A DNA stretch of 64,000 nucleotides from Pyrenopolyporus hunteri (GCA_902806595.1 CADCXC010000046.1:186001-250000), one strand, 5' to 3'. Numbered from the stretch's first letter, positions 23,341-37,247 are shown. The notes: generated by a model not told the origin, from the sequence alone. Made by a program: numbers and translations.

Positions 23341-25693
23341 TGCCGGCACGAACTTCGACAGTGTCGAGTTCCGGAACGAGGCCCGCATTGCTGGAGTCAC
23401 TTGTCATCAGGTACCAGTCGAAGCACATTGGTCAATTGGCAAGGTCGAAGAGTACCACGGCCCCGTCCGCAGAGCGTACGAGATCATCACCGATGAACTT
23501 CAGGGCTCGGGCTCACGCGCAGCCCGGTTACAGATGGCTGTCAAGGCAGTCAACGACACAGCCAACCCTGATGGTCTGGTACCCACACTCCTTGTATTCG
23601 GCGCCTACCCTAGGATCAACATGGACTCGCCCCCTACCCCCGCACAGACCCAAAGGGCACAAGCCGTCCAGAAGGCGATGACGGAGATCAAGAGGATCAA
23701 GGCACAACGTTCCGTGAGAGATGCCCTGAACACACGCAATGGCCCCAACACACAGAAAACTCTTCCCGCGTCACTCCCCATCGGTAGCGAAGTACTCGTC
23801 TACAGGGAAAAGGGAGGATGGAAGGGCCCTCACAAGGTCATTGCGGTGTCGGATAAGGATGTTACCATCGCCTCTAACGCTTCGGGCGGAACATCCACGT
23901 TCAGGAATTCTCATGTCAAGCCGTACATCCAGCCCCGAGAGGACCCCGTACCGACCAGAAGACTTGAGATCGAGCTACCTGCACCAACCTTCAACCCCGA
24001 TGACTATCAAATTATCCCGGAGGAAGACCTTATGCATGCTGACGATCTTTCCCATACCGCTGAACTATACATCACCAACAAGGAGCAGGAGAACCTTGCT
24101 CTCGCTATTAAACTACGAGCGGATGGAAAGATCATTGCACAAGGGAAACCTTACGAGGCATCGGACATGAAGGAGCTCAACGCCTTGTTCGAGGAAGGCA
24201 TCCTGCGCCCAGAGGTTTACGATGTAACTGTACATCGAGGCGCCACGATCTTCAAGTCACGGATGGTCCGAGAGATCAAGGGTAAGAACACCGCCGCGCC
24301 ATACGAGAAGTCTCGCCTGGTAGTCCAGGGCTATGGTGATCCCGACAAGGAATACATCATGACGTACGCACCTACCATCCAGAGAGCCAGCCAGCGCATC
24401 ATACTGGCTCTGACGCCCATGTTGCGTCGCAAAGGGATGAAAGTCATGATCCGGGACATCACAATGGCCTACACCCAGTCCAAGACACCGATGCAGAGGA
24501 CTATTTTTGTACACTTGCCAACCGAACTTAAAAATAAGTACCCTGAGGGAACATTATTGCGAGTGGTCAAACCTCTGTATGGTCTCGCGGAGTCAGGCAC
24601 CTATTGGTTTGAGACTTATTCGCGTCACCATCAACAAGAATTGCGAATGAAACCATCAGCCTTCGACCCCTGCCTACTCATAACGGACTCAGACCCGTTC
24701 GGACTCACTGGCCTTCAGACGGATGATACCCTCAATGTCGGTACCACGGACTTCCTTGCTGCTGAAGACAAGGCTCTCAGCAAGGCTGGAATCAGAGCGC
24801 GCCCCCAGAAGATCATGGACTCCGGAACCGAGGACTTCAATGGCTCACGCATTACGGTCCACGATGAGGACTTTGGCGTAACAACTACGCAGAAAGGTCA
24901 GGCTGAAAAGCTTGAACTACTGAACGTCAAAGCCCCCGACATGACCAAGAGATTCGTGGAGCAACGAGCCCGAGGTGCATACATCGCCTCCATATGTCAG
25001 CCCGAGGCAGCCTTCGATTACTCTACGGCGGCCCAACACCTCGAACCCGGACCCAAGGAAGCTAAGGCCCTCAACGCCAGGATCAGGTGGCAAATGGACA
25101 ACCAGACACGTGGGCTTCGCTATGTCGAACTGGACCCCCAGGACTTACGCCTTTATGTCTTTGTCGATGGATCTTTCGCGAACAATAAGGACTTGAGTTC
25201 GCAGATCGGGTACGTCATTGTTTTAGGCAATGAGGGTCCCACCGACCGAGACAATGAGGTACGAGTCACTGGTAACATCATCCATTGGTCATCCACCAAG
25301 TGCAAGCGAGTCACTCGCAGCGTACTTGCGAGTGAGATCTACGGAATGGTCCAAGGCTTCGACGTCGGCTACGTTGTTCACCACACGATCAACACTGTCC
25401 TGGAACGACTTTCACTCCCCAGAGCCCCTCTCGTCTTGTGCACCGACTCCCTGTCGCTGTACCAGTGCTTGGTACAAATGGGAAGCACCAACGAGAAAAG
25501 GCTGATGATCGACCTGATGGCGCTGAGGCAGTCCTACGAGAACCGGGAGATTGATGACATTCGGTGGATTCATGGATCGTGCAACCCCGCGGACGCGATG
25601 ACGAAGGCGTCCCCCAATGAGGCTATGCGGAACCTAGTGGAGGAGAACCAGATTGACTTGAGATTAGAAGGATGGGTGAAACGAGAAACTTAG
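23324..25693 (+). CDS. Copia integrase C-terminal part, reverse transcriptase and RNase H (frame 4)
   Basis: Open for about 790 codons. It begins with the second half of the integrase core (second catalytic Asp in HDAGTNFD, Glu in the EAHWSIGKVEEYHG block) and an SH3-like tail (LPIGSEVLVYREKGGWKGPHKV). Reverse transcriptase follows, with MAYTQSK, VVKPLYGLAESGTYW and the catalytic DD at 24722-24727 in GLTGLQTDDTL, where copia elements more often have YVDD. RNase H shows YVFVDGSFANNKDL, HWSSTKCKRVTRSVLASEIY, CTDSLSLYQC and a C-terminal NPADAMTK. It ends at TAG 25691-25693, shortly before the 3' LTR. No stop interrupts it. Confidence 0.93.
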   Translation, partial: DVITHDAGTNFDSVEFRNEARIAGVTCHQVPVEAHWSIGKVEEYHGPVRRAYEIITDELQGSGSRAARLQMAVKAVNDTANPDGLVPTLLVFGAYPRINMDSPPTPAQTQRAQAVQKAMTEIKRIKAQRSVRDALNTRNGPNTQKTLPASLPIGSEVLVYREKGGWKGPHKVIAVSDKDVTIASNASGGTSTFRNSHVKPYIQPREDPVPTRRLEIELPAPTFNPDDYQIIPEEDLMHADDLSHTAELYITNKEQENLALAIKLRADGKIIAQGKPYEASDMKELNALFEEGILRPEVYDVTVHRGATIFKSRMVREIKGKNTAAPYEKSRLVVQGYGDPDKEYIMTYAPTIQRASQRIILALTPMLRRKGMKVMIRDITMAYTQSKTPMQRTIFVHLPTELKNKYPEGTLLRVVKPLYGLAESGTYWFETYSRHHQQELRMKPSAFDPCLLITDSDPFGLTGLQTDDTLNVGTTDFLAAEDKALSKAGIRARPQKIMDSGTEDFNGSRITVHDEDFGVTTTQKGQAEKLELLNVKAPDMTKRFVEQRARGAYIASICQPEAAFDYSTAAQHLEPGPKEAKALNARIRWQMDNQTRGLRYVELDPQDLRLYVFVDGSFANNKDLSSQIGYVIVLGNEGPTDRDNEVRVTGNIIHWSSTKCKRVTRSVLASEIYGMVQGFDVGYVVHHTINTVLERLSLPRAPLVLCTDSLSLYQCLVQMGSTNEKRLMIDLMALRQSYENREIDDIRWIHGSCNPADAMTKASPNEAMRNLVEENQIDLRLEGWVKRET

Positions 25694-25738
25694 CTAGCAG
25701 TTCGCAATCAATTGATTGCGAAAAGAAAATAGAGTGAG

Positions 25739-25955
25739 TGATGGTTGATTGACACATGTACGTACCACTTCGTGGTACGTACCTCAGGAGGAGGAAGTAC
25801 CTATGTACCTTCGGGTATATAAAGGAGACCTTTCCCACGGTCTCCCTGTTAAATAGTCTTTCCTCCTTAGACAATTTATACAACACCAGTCTCACCCCAT
25901 CGCGATTGCTTTTATTGTTATTTCCTTACTTCATTTACGTACGTACCTACCAACA
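25739..25955 (+). repeat. 3' LTR of the clean copia element
   Basis: 217 nt, reading the same as the 5' LTR, including the 11-bp inverted repeat (25758-25782). It is followed directly by the second GATGT target copy (25956-25960). Confidence 0.95.
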
Positions 25956-26479
25956 GATGTAGTTATTTAAAGTTTTTTTTTATAATATTTAAAATATATA
26001 ATTTATTAATATATATTAACTTTTATTATATTATATAAAAATTTTACGATTATTATAATCGTATTAAAAAAGTATTTAGATATAAAAGTAAAAAATAATC
26101 GAATTAAAACGATACGATTTAACTTTAATTTTAATTATATATAAATTTATATAATATCGCGTAATTAAATTTTTATTTTTTTTTTTATAAAAATAAGTAT
26201 TAATATTATAATTATTCGTTAATTTAATCGTTATATAATCGATAATTATATTAATATTATTTTTTTACCTTTATTATTATAATTTTAAATAATAAATTTA
26301 AATTTTTTAAAAAGGTATAAGGTATTTTTTCTTTTAATTTTTCGAACGATACGAAAATTAAATAATTAAATACCGTAAAATTTAACGGGATCGTATTTTT
26401 TAAACGAAAATATATTTTTATCGATAAATCTTTTAATTTTTTTCGCATTTAATTTTTTAAAAGGTTTTTTAAAAGTTGT

Positions 26480-26880
26480 AATTTTCCTTTTTTTACGTAA
26501 TTAAACGATTAAGAGTTAATTTTCGCGTTTTTTCGTAATTATATAAATAATAATAATTTTTAGTTTATTTTTATTATCGAACGGTTTTCCACGTCTTCGT
26601 TTTTAAGTTTTAAGTGGGTTTTTCGATGGTACGTATATTTTATCGTCGTCGTTTTTCCATTAATCGAAATTAAAATCGAATTTTATAATCGAAATAAGTT
26701 TTAATACGTTAATTATCGTATTATAATTATACGATTTAACGATTATTATATAAAAATTAACAAATTTATTATTTATTTTAACTATATACGTTTCGCCGTT
26801 TTTAACGATTAACGTATATAAGTTTTTTTAATCGTTTTTTTCGCGGTAAATACGTATTTTTAATTATAATAATAAATTTA
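26480..26880 (-). pseudogene. RIP-mutated copia pol fragment of copy 1 (integrase C-terminus / linker)
   Basis: Minus-strand counterpart of the better readable segment at 33020-33365 in copy 2, at the constant offset of about 6520. Stops and substitutions are C-to-T or G-to-A transitions. It supports the minus-strand orientation of copy 1. Confidence 0.6.
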
Positions 26881-29800
26881 ACGTATCGAATATATTCGAA
26901 TTATTTTTTATATTAAAAGTATTAATTATTTATTTTTTCGTTTTAATCTTATTTATTTTAATTATAACTTTTTTAATTATTGTTTTTTTAATTTTTAAAA
27001 ATAATGTTATAAGTAAATTATCGATTAATCGTAAATACGCGTTAAATATTAATAACGTAAATATTAATTCGTTAAATTTTATAATATTATTAATAGTTTT
27101 TATAACTATTTATAATATATATTCGAATTTTACGTTAAATAAATCTTTAAATATAACTTTAAAAATTCGTCGTAAAAGTTTATAATATTATTTTAATTTA
27201 TTTATTAAATTATAAAATTTAACGGGCATTTTTTTAATTATAATATTTAAAATTTTAACATTAATCGTAAATTCGTTAATAATAAAATTTTTTTCGATAT
27301 CGTAAATAATATTATCGAATAAATTTAAATAAATATTAATTTATATTATTTATAATATATTTTAAATATATTTTATTATTATATTTTTTAAAAATTTCAT
27401 AGTTTAATATACCGTAATTTAATTAATAATATAAAATATTAATTTCGTATTAATATATATTACGTCGATAAATATATTATAATTAAAGTCGACGTTATTT
27501 TTAATAATAAATTTAAATCGTTTCGATCGATTATTATACATTTAATATTAATAATAATATTTATTAATTTTATCGATTAAAATTTTATCGAAATTATTAT
27601 AATTTATTTTAATAAATAAACGATATAATTTATTTATTATAAAGTAGTCGAATCGTCGATAAATTTAACGAAATTCGATTTTTATAAAGTAATAATAAAT
27701 AACTATAAAATTACGATTATTAAATAAAAATTATAAGTATTTTTATTTATAAACGATAAAATATTTTTTATTTTTATATATAAATACGTTTTTAATATTA
27801 TTAAAGTATATATTAAAATAATTTATATTTTTAAAATATAATAAAAACGGTATATTTAATAATATAATTTAAAACGTAATAAATTTAAACGGTATAAATA
27901 CGTAAACGATATTTAAATTTCGTTATTTTACGTTATCGTTAAATCGAATAATATAACGTTTTATTATTTCGATATTTAAAAGTATATATAAATGTAATCG
28001 TTATAAAACTTTAAATTAAAGTTTATCGTTAAACGAAATTTCGATTATTTTTATATTCGATATAATGTTTTAAAATATATTAACGTATCGATTATTAAAG
28101 TAAAACGTAATATTATATAAAATATCGTAAATCGTAAAATTAAAAACGTCGATTATAATTATCGTATAAAACGTCGTTTAATTTACGAATATATTTATTA
28201 CGTTTTAACCGTTAATTTCGTCGTAAATAATAAAATAATAGTTTAAAATAACGATCGGTGGTTTTTCGTTATTTTTATTATCTTTTTAAATATATTAAAT
28301 ATCGTAATTTTATTTATCGTTATTATCGTTATTTTTTCGTATATCGATTTTTTCGTAATCGAATAAAAATTAATTATAGTTTTCGTTAATATTTTTAAAA
28401 TTAAAGTTTCGTTTTTATACGTAACGTCGTTAATTTATACGTTTATTTCGTCGTTTTAAAATAAGGTATTTTATAAATTAATATTTTATTTTACCGCATA
28501 TAAAACATTTTTTTTAACGTTACGATTTTTTAATACGTTATAAAACTTCGCCGCGTAATCGAAATTAACTTTTATTATTATAATAAATTCGATTAATTTA
28601 ATATTAATTCGATGTTTTTTAATTATAACTTATATTATATAATTTAATACGATGTATTATATCGACGATAATTCGAAAATTTAAATAAATATTATCGAAT
28701 GTATTTAATTATCGAAGAATTATAACGTAAAAAACGAGATGTTTTTATACGATAATTACAATATTTTTTTTAAAGTTATAATCGATTACGTAATTAATGG
28801 TTAATTTTTTTTAAATACGTTAAATTTTTTCGATTAATAATTTTATTTAAATAAATAAGTTTTTATTAAAGTTTTTTTTTATAATTAAAAATATTATCGT
28901 TTAACGTTATTTAATTATATATATTTATTAATTTTTTAATAAATAAAAATATATTTTCGTACGTTTAATTATATTTTAAAAGGTATAATTTATATTAGTT
29001 AATTAATCGTAATAATATTATTATGTTCGTTTTTTTAATATCGTTAAATACGTATTAACGTATATATATTTTTTAATTTTAACTTTATAATATAAGTTTT
29101 TAAAAACTTTGATTTTTTCGTTTATAATATTATATTTATTACTTTTAAATTTATAATCGTCGTTATTATATATTTTAACGAAGTTAATAAAAATACGTAA
29201 TAAATTAAAGTTTATCGAATATTAATATATTTATTAAATTAATTATAAACGATATAACGATTATAAGTTTCGTTATTATTATAAAATAATATAACGTTAT
29301 TAATCGAGTTAATATTATAATTATAATTATATTAATTATTATATCGATTGTTATTAAAAAATAATATAATATTATTAATCGATTTATTATTAAAAAATAA
29401 TAGAGATAATAAGTTATTATTAATCGAGTTATTATTAAATCGATTATTATATTATAAAATTTTAAAGTTATTTCGATGGTTATATTATAATATTTTTTAT
29501 ATCGTTAAATATTATAAATATTATTACGATAGTTTTAAAAGTTATTAATTATTTTAATTATATTTAATTTAAAGGTTTTTAATCGATTAAAAGGGTATAT
29601 TTTTATTAAAGTTTTCGTAAAAAAATAAAGTTATTTTTATTAATAAATTCGTTAAATTATTTTTTAGTTATTTTTTTAACGGTATTTTTTAAAAATAATA
29701 GGAATTTAATAGTTTTAATTATTTTTATTAATTTTTTAACGTAAATACGAACGTTTTTAATGTATACGTTATGTTTTTATAAATAATCGATTTTTTTAAT

Positions 29801-30728
29801 ACGTAATTATTTAATTATATATTAAAATTATTTTTCGTTTTAATTATTAAAATTTTTTTTAAATTATCGTTATAATCGAACGTTAAAAAAGTTATTATTA
29901 TATATTTAAAAACACTCCGCGAAATAAATGTTTAAAACTTTTAATTTTATTTTATCAAAGTTAAATTTTTTAAAATTTAAACCCGTATAATTCGAATTAA
30001 CGAAATTTTTTTAAATTTTACCTATTTTTAACATTATATAAATAAGTTTTAATTAATTAATAAGTTTAATATTATAACATTTCGTCGAAAATGAAAAAAT
30101 TTTTTTTTATTTATATAAGAAAAAAAATTTTTAATTATAATTATTTAATAACGATAATTAATATAAAAAAAATAAAATAAAATAAAAAAAAATAATAAAT
30201 AAATCGGTTTAAAAATTTTTTCGTAAATAATCGAATCGTTAACGTATATACGCTTCGAATTTAATTAATCGAAAATAAAAATTTATAAAAGTTAAAATAA
30301 TCGTTTTTATATTTAATTAATTATTATTAATATAAAACGCCTCGAATAATTAATTAAATACGATAATAAAGTTTTTCGTACGTAATAAACGCGAATTTAT
30401 TAACGTTTTTTTATATATCGTATATAAATATCATTTAATATATTACGTATAATATATTACACCTCGAAATTTTTAAAATAATACGATTAATTTTACGTTT
30501 TTAAAAATTATTAACGTAAAACGCTTTAAATTTTTAAAAGTAATTTAATAATTAATCGCTTTTTTTTATTAAAATTTATTCGTTCGATCGAATTTTAATA
30601 TTTCTTCGAATTAAATTTATAATAAAATAAATAATCTTTTTATATTTTAAATTTTTTTAAATTCGTAAACTTTTTTTTAATAAAAACTTTATTATTTATA
30701 TTTAATTTATTAATTAAATATTAATTAA

Positions 30729-30998
30729 TATTAAATAATAAAAAGTTATTAATTAAAAAATCGAAGGAAAAATATTAAACGATTATTTAGTATAAAAGTT
30801 ACGAAAAAAAGTTATATTTATTATATTTATTTATATAAAAATATAATTAATTAATTTTATATTAATCGATATTTATATATTTTTTTAAAATATATGTTTT
30901 AAATTTTCGTTATTTAAAATAACGAAATATTTAATAAAAGTATATTTATTATTATTATCGTTACGATAAATTTTTTAATATAAAATTATATAATTATA
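30729..30998 (-). repeat. LTR of RIP-mutated copia copy 1 (5' LTR of the coding strand)
   Basis: 270 nt; pairs with 18419-18688. It is bordered on its left by the mutated primer-site-like sequence and on its right by the TATAA target duplication. Confidence 0.85.
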
Positions 30999-31111
30999 TA
31001 TAATTTATTAAAAATAAACGTAAATTATAAATATATATTTTATTATATTAAATAATAAACATTAATTAAAAATTAAATAAAATATAAATATTATATATAT
31101 ATTATAAATAT

Positions 31112-31381
31112 TATTAGATGATAAAAAATCATTAATTAATAAATTGAAGGGAAAATACCATGCGATCGTTTAATGTAAAAGTTACGAAAAAAAGTTATAT
31201 TTATTATATTTATTTATATAGAAATGTAACTAATTAATTTTACATTAATCGATATTTATATACCGTTTTAAAATATATGCCTTAAGTTTTCGTTATTTAA
31301 AATAACGAAGCATTTAATAAAAGTATATTTACCGTTATTATCGTTACGGTGGATTTTTTAATATAAAATTATATAATTATA
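31112..31381 (-). repeat. LTR of RIP-mutated copia copy 2 (3' LTR of the coding strand)
   Basis: 270 nt, the least mutated of the four LTR copies: it keeps TTAGATGAT and GAAGGGAAAATACCATGCG where the others have A/T. Confidence 0.85.
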
Positions 31382-31699
31382 TTAGTAATTTTTTCTTTTC
31401 GTAGTTTTTTTTTTTTTTTAATTATTAATAATAATAAATTTTCTTTTTTTTATTTTTTCACCTATCCTTATAATTTTATTATAATATTATTTATATTAAT
31501 AAACGTTTTTAATATTTTATTAATATTATTTTTCGTTATAACGTTAATAAGGTTATTTTTTTTATAAATCTATTTAATTTCCGTTATTTTTCGTTTTTTA
31601 TACGATTATCGAAATAATATAATATCGATTATAAATTTTTTTTTTTTCGTAATATTAAATTTAATTAAATATTCGTAAAACGAATAAAAATTAATATAA

Positions 31700-31995
31700 A
31701 TAATAATAAAAAAATTTAAATAATTTAATTTTTTATTAATTAACGAAATCGTTATTTTAAAAATTATTATTATATTTACATTATATATTATAACGTAAAT
31801 TTCGCTTATTAAAATACTTCGTATAACGCGTTTTAATTTAATTAAATTTTAATAGATAATATTACTTTTAATATTAAAAAATAATTTCGAAAACGTTTTA
31901 TTTATAATAAATATAATATATTCGATTTAAAAATTTAAATTTTTATTATTTGTAAATAATTCGTCGATAAAAATAAATAATTTAATAGTTTTTAA
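31700..31995 (-). pseudogene. RIP-mutated copia RNase H region of copy 2
   Basis: Minus strand. It shows FIDELFTNNKNL and KRVIRSILISEIY in correct order and spacing for copia RNase H. Two in-frame TAA codons sit where Gln and Trp are found in the clean copia element (CAA or TGG/TGA changed by transitions). Confidence 0.75.
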
Positions 31996-33019
31996 ATTTA
32001 AAAATACGAATTATAATTTTCGATCGATATTTATTTTTTATTAATTAAATCGTTTATTAAGTTTCGTAATTTTAGTAATTTCGAATTTACAATATTAAAT
32101 TACTTCGAATATATTATATGTAATTTTAAATTAATAAATTGATATAATATACGTTTTATAAGTACGTTATTATATATATTAATACGTTATATCGTTAACA
32201 TCGATTTTAATAAGGATAATTTTTTTTCTTTAATTTTTTTAACATAAATAAATTATTTCGTTAATTTTTATAATAATAATACATCCGTTAAAAATAATCG
32301 AGTGATTTATAATTAAATATTTTTTTAATTTAATTAAAAATTTTATTTTCTTTCGTTTTTAATTTTTCATTTAATCGAACATTTTATCGAATAATTCGAA
32401 AATATCGTTAATTTATATACCCATTAATTCGAAATAATCAATCGATTTTAATATTAATAAACATAAATTATACGTAAATATAATTATTTAAAATTTTTTT
32501 TTATAGTATTTAAAATATATAATTTATTAATATATATTAATTTTTATTATATTATATAAAAATTTCACGATTATTATAATCGTATTAAAAGGATATTTAG
32601 ATATAAAAATAAAAAATAATCGAATTAAAACGATACGATTTAATTTTAATTTTAATTATATATAAATTTATATAATATCGCGTAATTAAATTTTTATTTT
32701 TTTTTTTATAAAAATAAATATTAATATTATAATTATTTGTTAATTTAATTATTATATAATCGATAATTATATTAATATTACTTTTTTACTTTCGTTGTTA
32801 TAATTTTAAATAATAAATTTAAACTTTTTAAAAAAATATAAAATATTTTTTTCTTTAATTTTTCGAACGATACGAAAATTAAATAATTAAATATTGTAAA
32901 ACTTAATAAAATCGTATTTTTTAAACGAAAATACGCCTTTATCGATAAATCTTTTAATTTTCTTCGTATTTAATTTTTTAAAAAATTTTTTAAAGATTAT
33001 AATTTTCTTTTTTTTACGT

Positions 33020-33365
33020 AATTAAACGATTAAAAGTTAATTCTCGCGTTTTTTCGTAGTTATATAAATAACGATAATTTTTAATTTATTTTTATTATCG
33101 AATAGTTTTCTACGTTTTTATTTTTAAACTTTAAATAAATTTTTCGATAATATATATACTTTATTATCGTTGTTTTCTTATTAATCGAAATTAAAATCGA
33201 ATTTTACGATTAAAATAAACTTTAATACATTAATTATTATATTACGATTATACGATTTAACGATTATTATACGAAAATTAACGAATTTATTATTTATTTT
33301 AACTATATACGTTTCATCGTTTTTAACGATTAACGTATATAAGTTTTTTCAATCGTTTTTTTTAT
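33020..33365 (-). pseudogene. RIP-mutated copia integrase C-terminus / linker of copy 2
   Basis: Minus strand. A long frame with few stops shows NLYTLIVKNDETYIVKINN, KFVNFRIIIVK and an acidic then basic stretch. This resembles the SH3-like integrase tail and linker of fungal copia polyproteins. The few stops are TAA/TAG codons explicable by C-to-T or G-to-A change. Confidence 0.65.
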
Positions 33366-36300
33366 AATAAACACATACTTTTAATTATAATAATAAATTT
33401 AATATATCGAAAATATTCGAATTATTTTTTATATTAAAAATATCGATTATTTATCGTTTTGTTTTAATTTTATTTACTTTAATTATAACTTTTTTAATCG
33501 TCGTTTTTTTAATTTTTAAAAATAATACTATAAATAAATTATCGATTAATCGTAAATACGCGTTAAATATTAATAACGTAAATATTAATTCGTTAAATTT
33601 TATAATATCGTTAATAATTTTTATAATTATTTATAATATATATTCGAATTTTATATTAAATAAATCTTTAGATATAATTTTAAAAATTCGTCGTAACGAT
33701 TTATAATACCGTTTTAATTTACTTATCGAATTATAAAATTTAATAAACATTTTTTTAATTATAATATTTAAAACTTTAATATTAATCGTAAATTTATTAA
33801 TAATAAAATTTTTTTCGACATTATAAATAATACCGTTAAATAAACTTAAATAAATATTAATTTACATTATTTATAATATATTTTAAATATATTTTATTAT
33901 TATATTTTTTAAAAATTTCGTAATTTAATATACCGTAATTTAATTAATAATATAAAATATTAATTTTATATTAATATATATTACGTCGATAAATATATTA
34001 TAATTAAAATTAACGTTATTTTTAATAATAAATTTAAATCGTTTTAATCGATTATTATACATTTAATATTAATGGTAATATTTATTAATTTTATCGATTA
34101 AAATTTTATCGAAGTTATTATAACTTATTTTAATAAATAAACGATATAATTTATTTATTATAAAATAATCAAATCGTCGATAAATTTAACGAAATTCGAT
34201 TTCCATAAAATAATAATAAATAATTATAAAATTACGATCGTTAAATAAAAACCATAAATATCTCCATTTATAAACAATAAAATATTTTTTATTTTTATGT
34301 ATAAATACGTTTTTAATATTATTAAAATATATGTTAAAACGGTTTATATTTTTAAAATATAATAAAAACGATATATTTAATAATATAATTTAAAACGTAA
34401 TAAATTTAAACGGTATAAATATATAAATAATATTTAAATTTCGTTATTTTTCGTTATCGTTAAATCGAATAATATAACGTTTTATTATTTCGATATTTAA
34501 AAATATATATAAATATAATCGTTATAAAACTTTAAATTAAAGTTCGCCGCTAAATGAAATTTCGATTATTTTTATATTCGATATAATATTTTAAAATACA
34601 TTAATATATCGATCGTTAAAATAAAACGTAATATTATATAAAATATCGTAAATTATAAAATTAAAAACGTTAATTACGATTATCGCGTAAAACGCCGTTT
34701 AATTTACGAATATATTTACTACGTTTTAATCGTTAATTTCGTCGTAAATAATAAAGTAATAATTTAAAATAACGATCGATGATTTTTCGTCGTTTTTATT
34801 ATCCTTTTAAATATATTAAATATCGTAATTTTATTTATTATCGTCATCGCTATTTTTTCGTATATCGATTCCTTCGTAATTAAATAAAAATTAATTATAA
34901 TTTTCGTTAATATTTTTAAAATCGAGATTTTACTTTTATACGTAACGTCGTTAATTTATACGTTTATTTTATCGTTTTAAAATAAAATGTTTTATAAATT
35001 AATATTTTATTTTATCGTATATAAAACATTTTTTTTAACGTTACGATCTTTTAATACGTTATAAAGTTTCGTTACGTAATCGAAATTAACTTTTATTATT
35101 ACGATAAATTCGATTAATTTAATATTAATTCGATATTTTTTAGTTATAATTTATATTATATAATTTAATACGATATATTATATCGATAATAACTCGAAAA
35201 TTTAAATAAATATCATCGAATATATTTAATTATCGAAAAATTATAACGTAAAAAATAAGATATTTTTATACGATAATTACGATATTTTTTTTAAAGTTAT
35301 AATCGATTACGTAATTAATAATTAATTTTTTTTAAATACATTAAATTTTTTCGATTAATAATTCCATTTAAATAAGTAAATTTTTATTAAAGTTTTTTTT
35401 TATAATTAAAAATATTATCGTTTAACGCTATTTAATTATATATATTTATTAATTTTTTAATAAATAAAAATACGTTTTCGTACGTTTAATTATATTTTAA
35501 AAAATATAATTTATATTAATTAATTAATCGTAATAATATTATTATACTCGTTTTTTTAATATCGTTAAATACGTATTAATATATATATATTTTTTAATTT
35601 TAATTTTATAATATAAATTTTTAAAAACTTTAATTTTTTCGTTTATAATATCGTATTTATTACCTTTAAATTTATAATCGTTATTATTATACATCTTAAT
35701 AAAATCGATAAAAATACGTAACGAATTAAAATTTATTAAATATTAATATATTTATTAAATTAATTATAAACGATATAACGGTTATAAATTTCGTTATTAT
35801 TATAAAATAATATAACGTTATTAATTAAATTAATATTATAATTATTATAATATTAATTATTATATCGATTATTATTAAAAAATAATATAATATTATTAAT
35901 CGATTTATTATTAAAAAATAATAAAAATAATAAATTATTATTAATCGAATTATTATTAAGTCGATTATTATATTATAAAATTTTAAAATTATTTCAGTAA
36001 TTATATTATAATATTTTTCGTATCGTTAAATATTATAAATATTATTACGATAATTTTAAAAATTATTAATTATTTTAATTACGATTAATTTAAAGGTTTT
36101 TAATCGATTAAAAAAATATATTTTTATTAAAACTTTCGTAAAAAAATAAGATTATTTTTATTAATAAATTCGTTAAGTTATTTTTTAATTATTTTTTTAA
36201 CGATATTTTTTAAAAATAATAAAAATTTAATAATTTTAATTATTTTCGTTAATTTTTTAACGTAAATATAAACGTTTTTAATATATACGTTATATTTTCG

Positions 36301-37247
36301 TAAATAATCGGTTCTTTTAATACGTAATTATTTAATTATATATTAGAATTATTTTTCGTCTTAATTATCGAAATTTTCTTTAAATTGTCGCTATAATCGA
36401 ACGTTAAAAAAATTATTATTATACATTTAAAAACACTTCGCGAAATAAATATTTAAAACTTTTAATTTTATTTTATCGAAATTAAATTTTTTAAAATTTA
36501 AATTCGTATAATTCGAATTAATAAAATCTTTTTAAATTTTATTTATTTTCGACATTATATAAATAAATTTTAATTAATTAATAAATTTAATATTATAACA
36601 TTTCGTTAAAAGTAAAAAAATTTTTTTTTATTTATATAAAAAGAAAATTTTTAGTTATAGTTATTTAATAACGATAATCGATATAAAAAAAATAAAATAA
36701 AATAAAAAAAAATAATAAATAAATTAATTTAAAAATTTTTTCGTAAATAATCGAATCGTTAATATATATACGTTTCGGGTTTAATTAATCGAAAATAAAA
36801 ATTTATAAAAATTAAAATAATCGTTTTTATATTCGATTAATTATTATTAATATAAAACGCTTTAAATAATTAATTAAATACGATAATAAAATTTTTCGTA
36901 CGTAATAAACGTAAATTTATTAACGTTTTTTTATATATCGTATATAAATATCATTTAATATATTACGTGCGATATATTACGCTTCGAAATTTTTAAAATA
37001 ATACGATTAATTTTACGTCTTTAAAAACTATTAATATAAAACGCTTCGAATTTTTAAAAATGATTTAATAATTAATCGCTTTTTTTTATTAAAATTTATT
37101 TATTCGATCGAATTTTAATATTTCTTCGAATTAAATTATAATAAAATAAGTAATTTTTTTACATTTTAAACTTTTTTAAATTCGTAAACTTCCTTTTAAT
37201 AAAAACTTTATTATTTATATTTAATTTATTAATTAAATATTAATTAA

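Larger units (their letters stand above)
19790..25955 (+). mobile_element. Non-RIP-mutated copia-type LTR retrotransposon
   Basis: A 6166-bp element with 217-bp LTRs that read as identical, TGATGG...CCAACA ends and a perfect 5-bp target duplication GATGT. Domain order is gag, aspartic protease, integrase, reverse transcriptase, RNase H, which defines Ty1/copia (Pseudoviridae-like). Base composition is normal and CpA is frequent, unlike the RIP-mutated element on both sides. LTR identity and lack of RIP indicate a recent insertion. A primer-binding-like CTGATCAGTGTT follows the 5' LTR at 20007, and a purine-rich AAAAGAAAATAGAG tract precedes the 3' LTR. The coding region is spread over several frames, so as sequenced it cannot make one continuous polyprotein. 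Confidence 0.96.
18419..30998 (-). mobile_element. RIP-mutated copia-type LTR retrotransposon, copy 1, split by a younger copia
   Basis: Both ends are recognisable: 270-bp LTRs at 18419-18688 and 30729-30998, flanked by the direct repeat TATAA (18414-18418 and 30999-31003). Without the 6166-bp insertion and its duplicated target the element is about 6.4 kb, equal to copy 2. Coding runs right to left, because the minus strand gives recognisable pol remains and a primer-site-like TTAATTAATATT directly after the right LTR (30717-30728 on plus). All frames are broken by transitions. It aligns over its length with copy 2 at a constant offset of about 6520 bases to the right of the insertion, with scattered transitions only. 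It is inactive and presumably heterochromatic. Confidence 0.88.

Noticed and set aside
26257..26448. Lys/Ile/Leu-rich minus-strand frame, and a similar one at 29348-29548 plus
   Set aside because: Chance frames in A+T-mutated DNA. Their composition reflects the mutation and not a protein.
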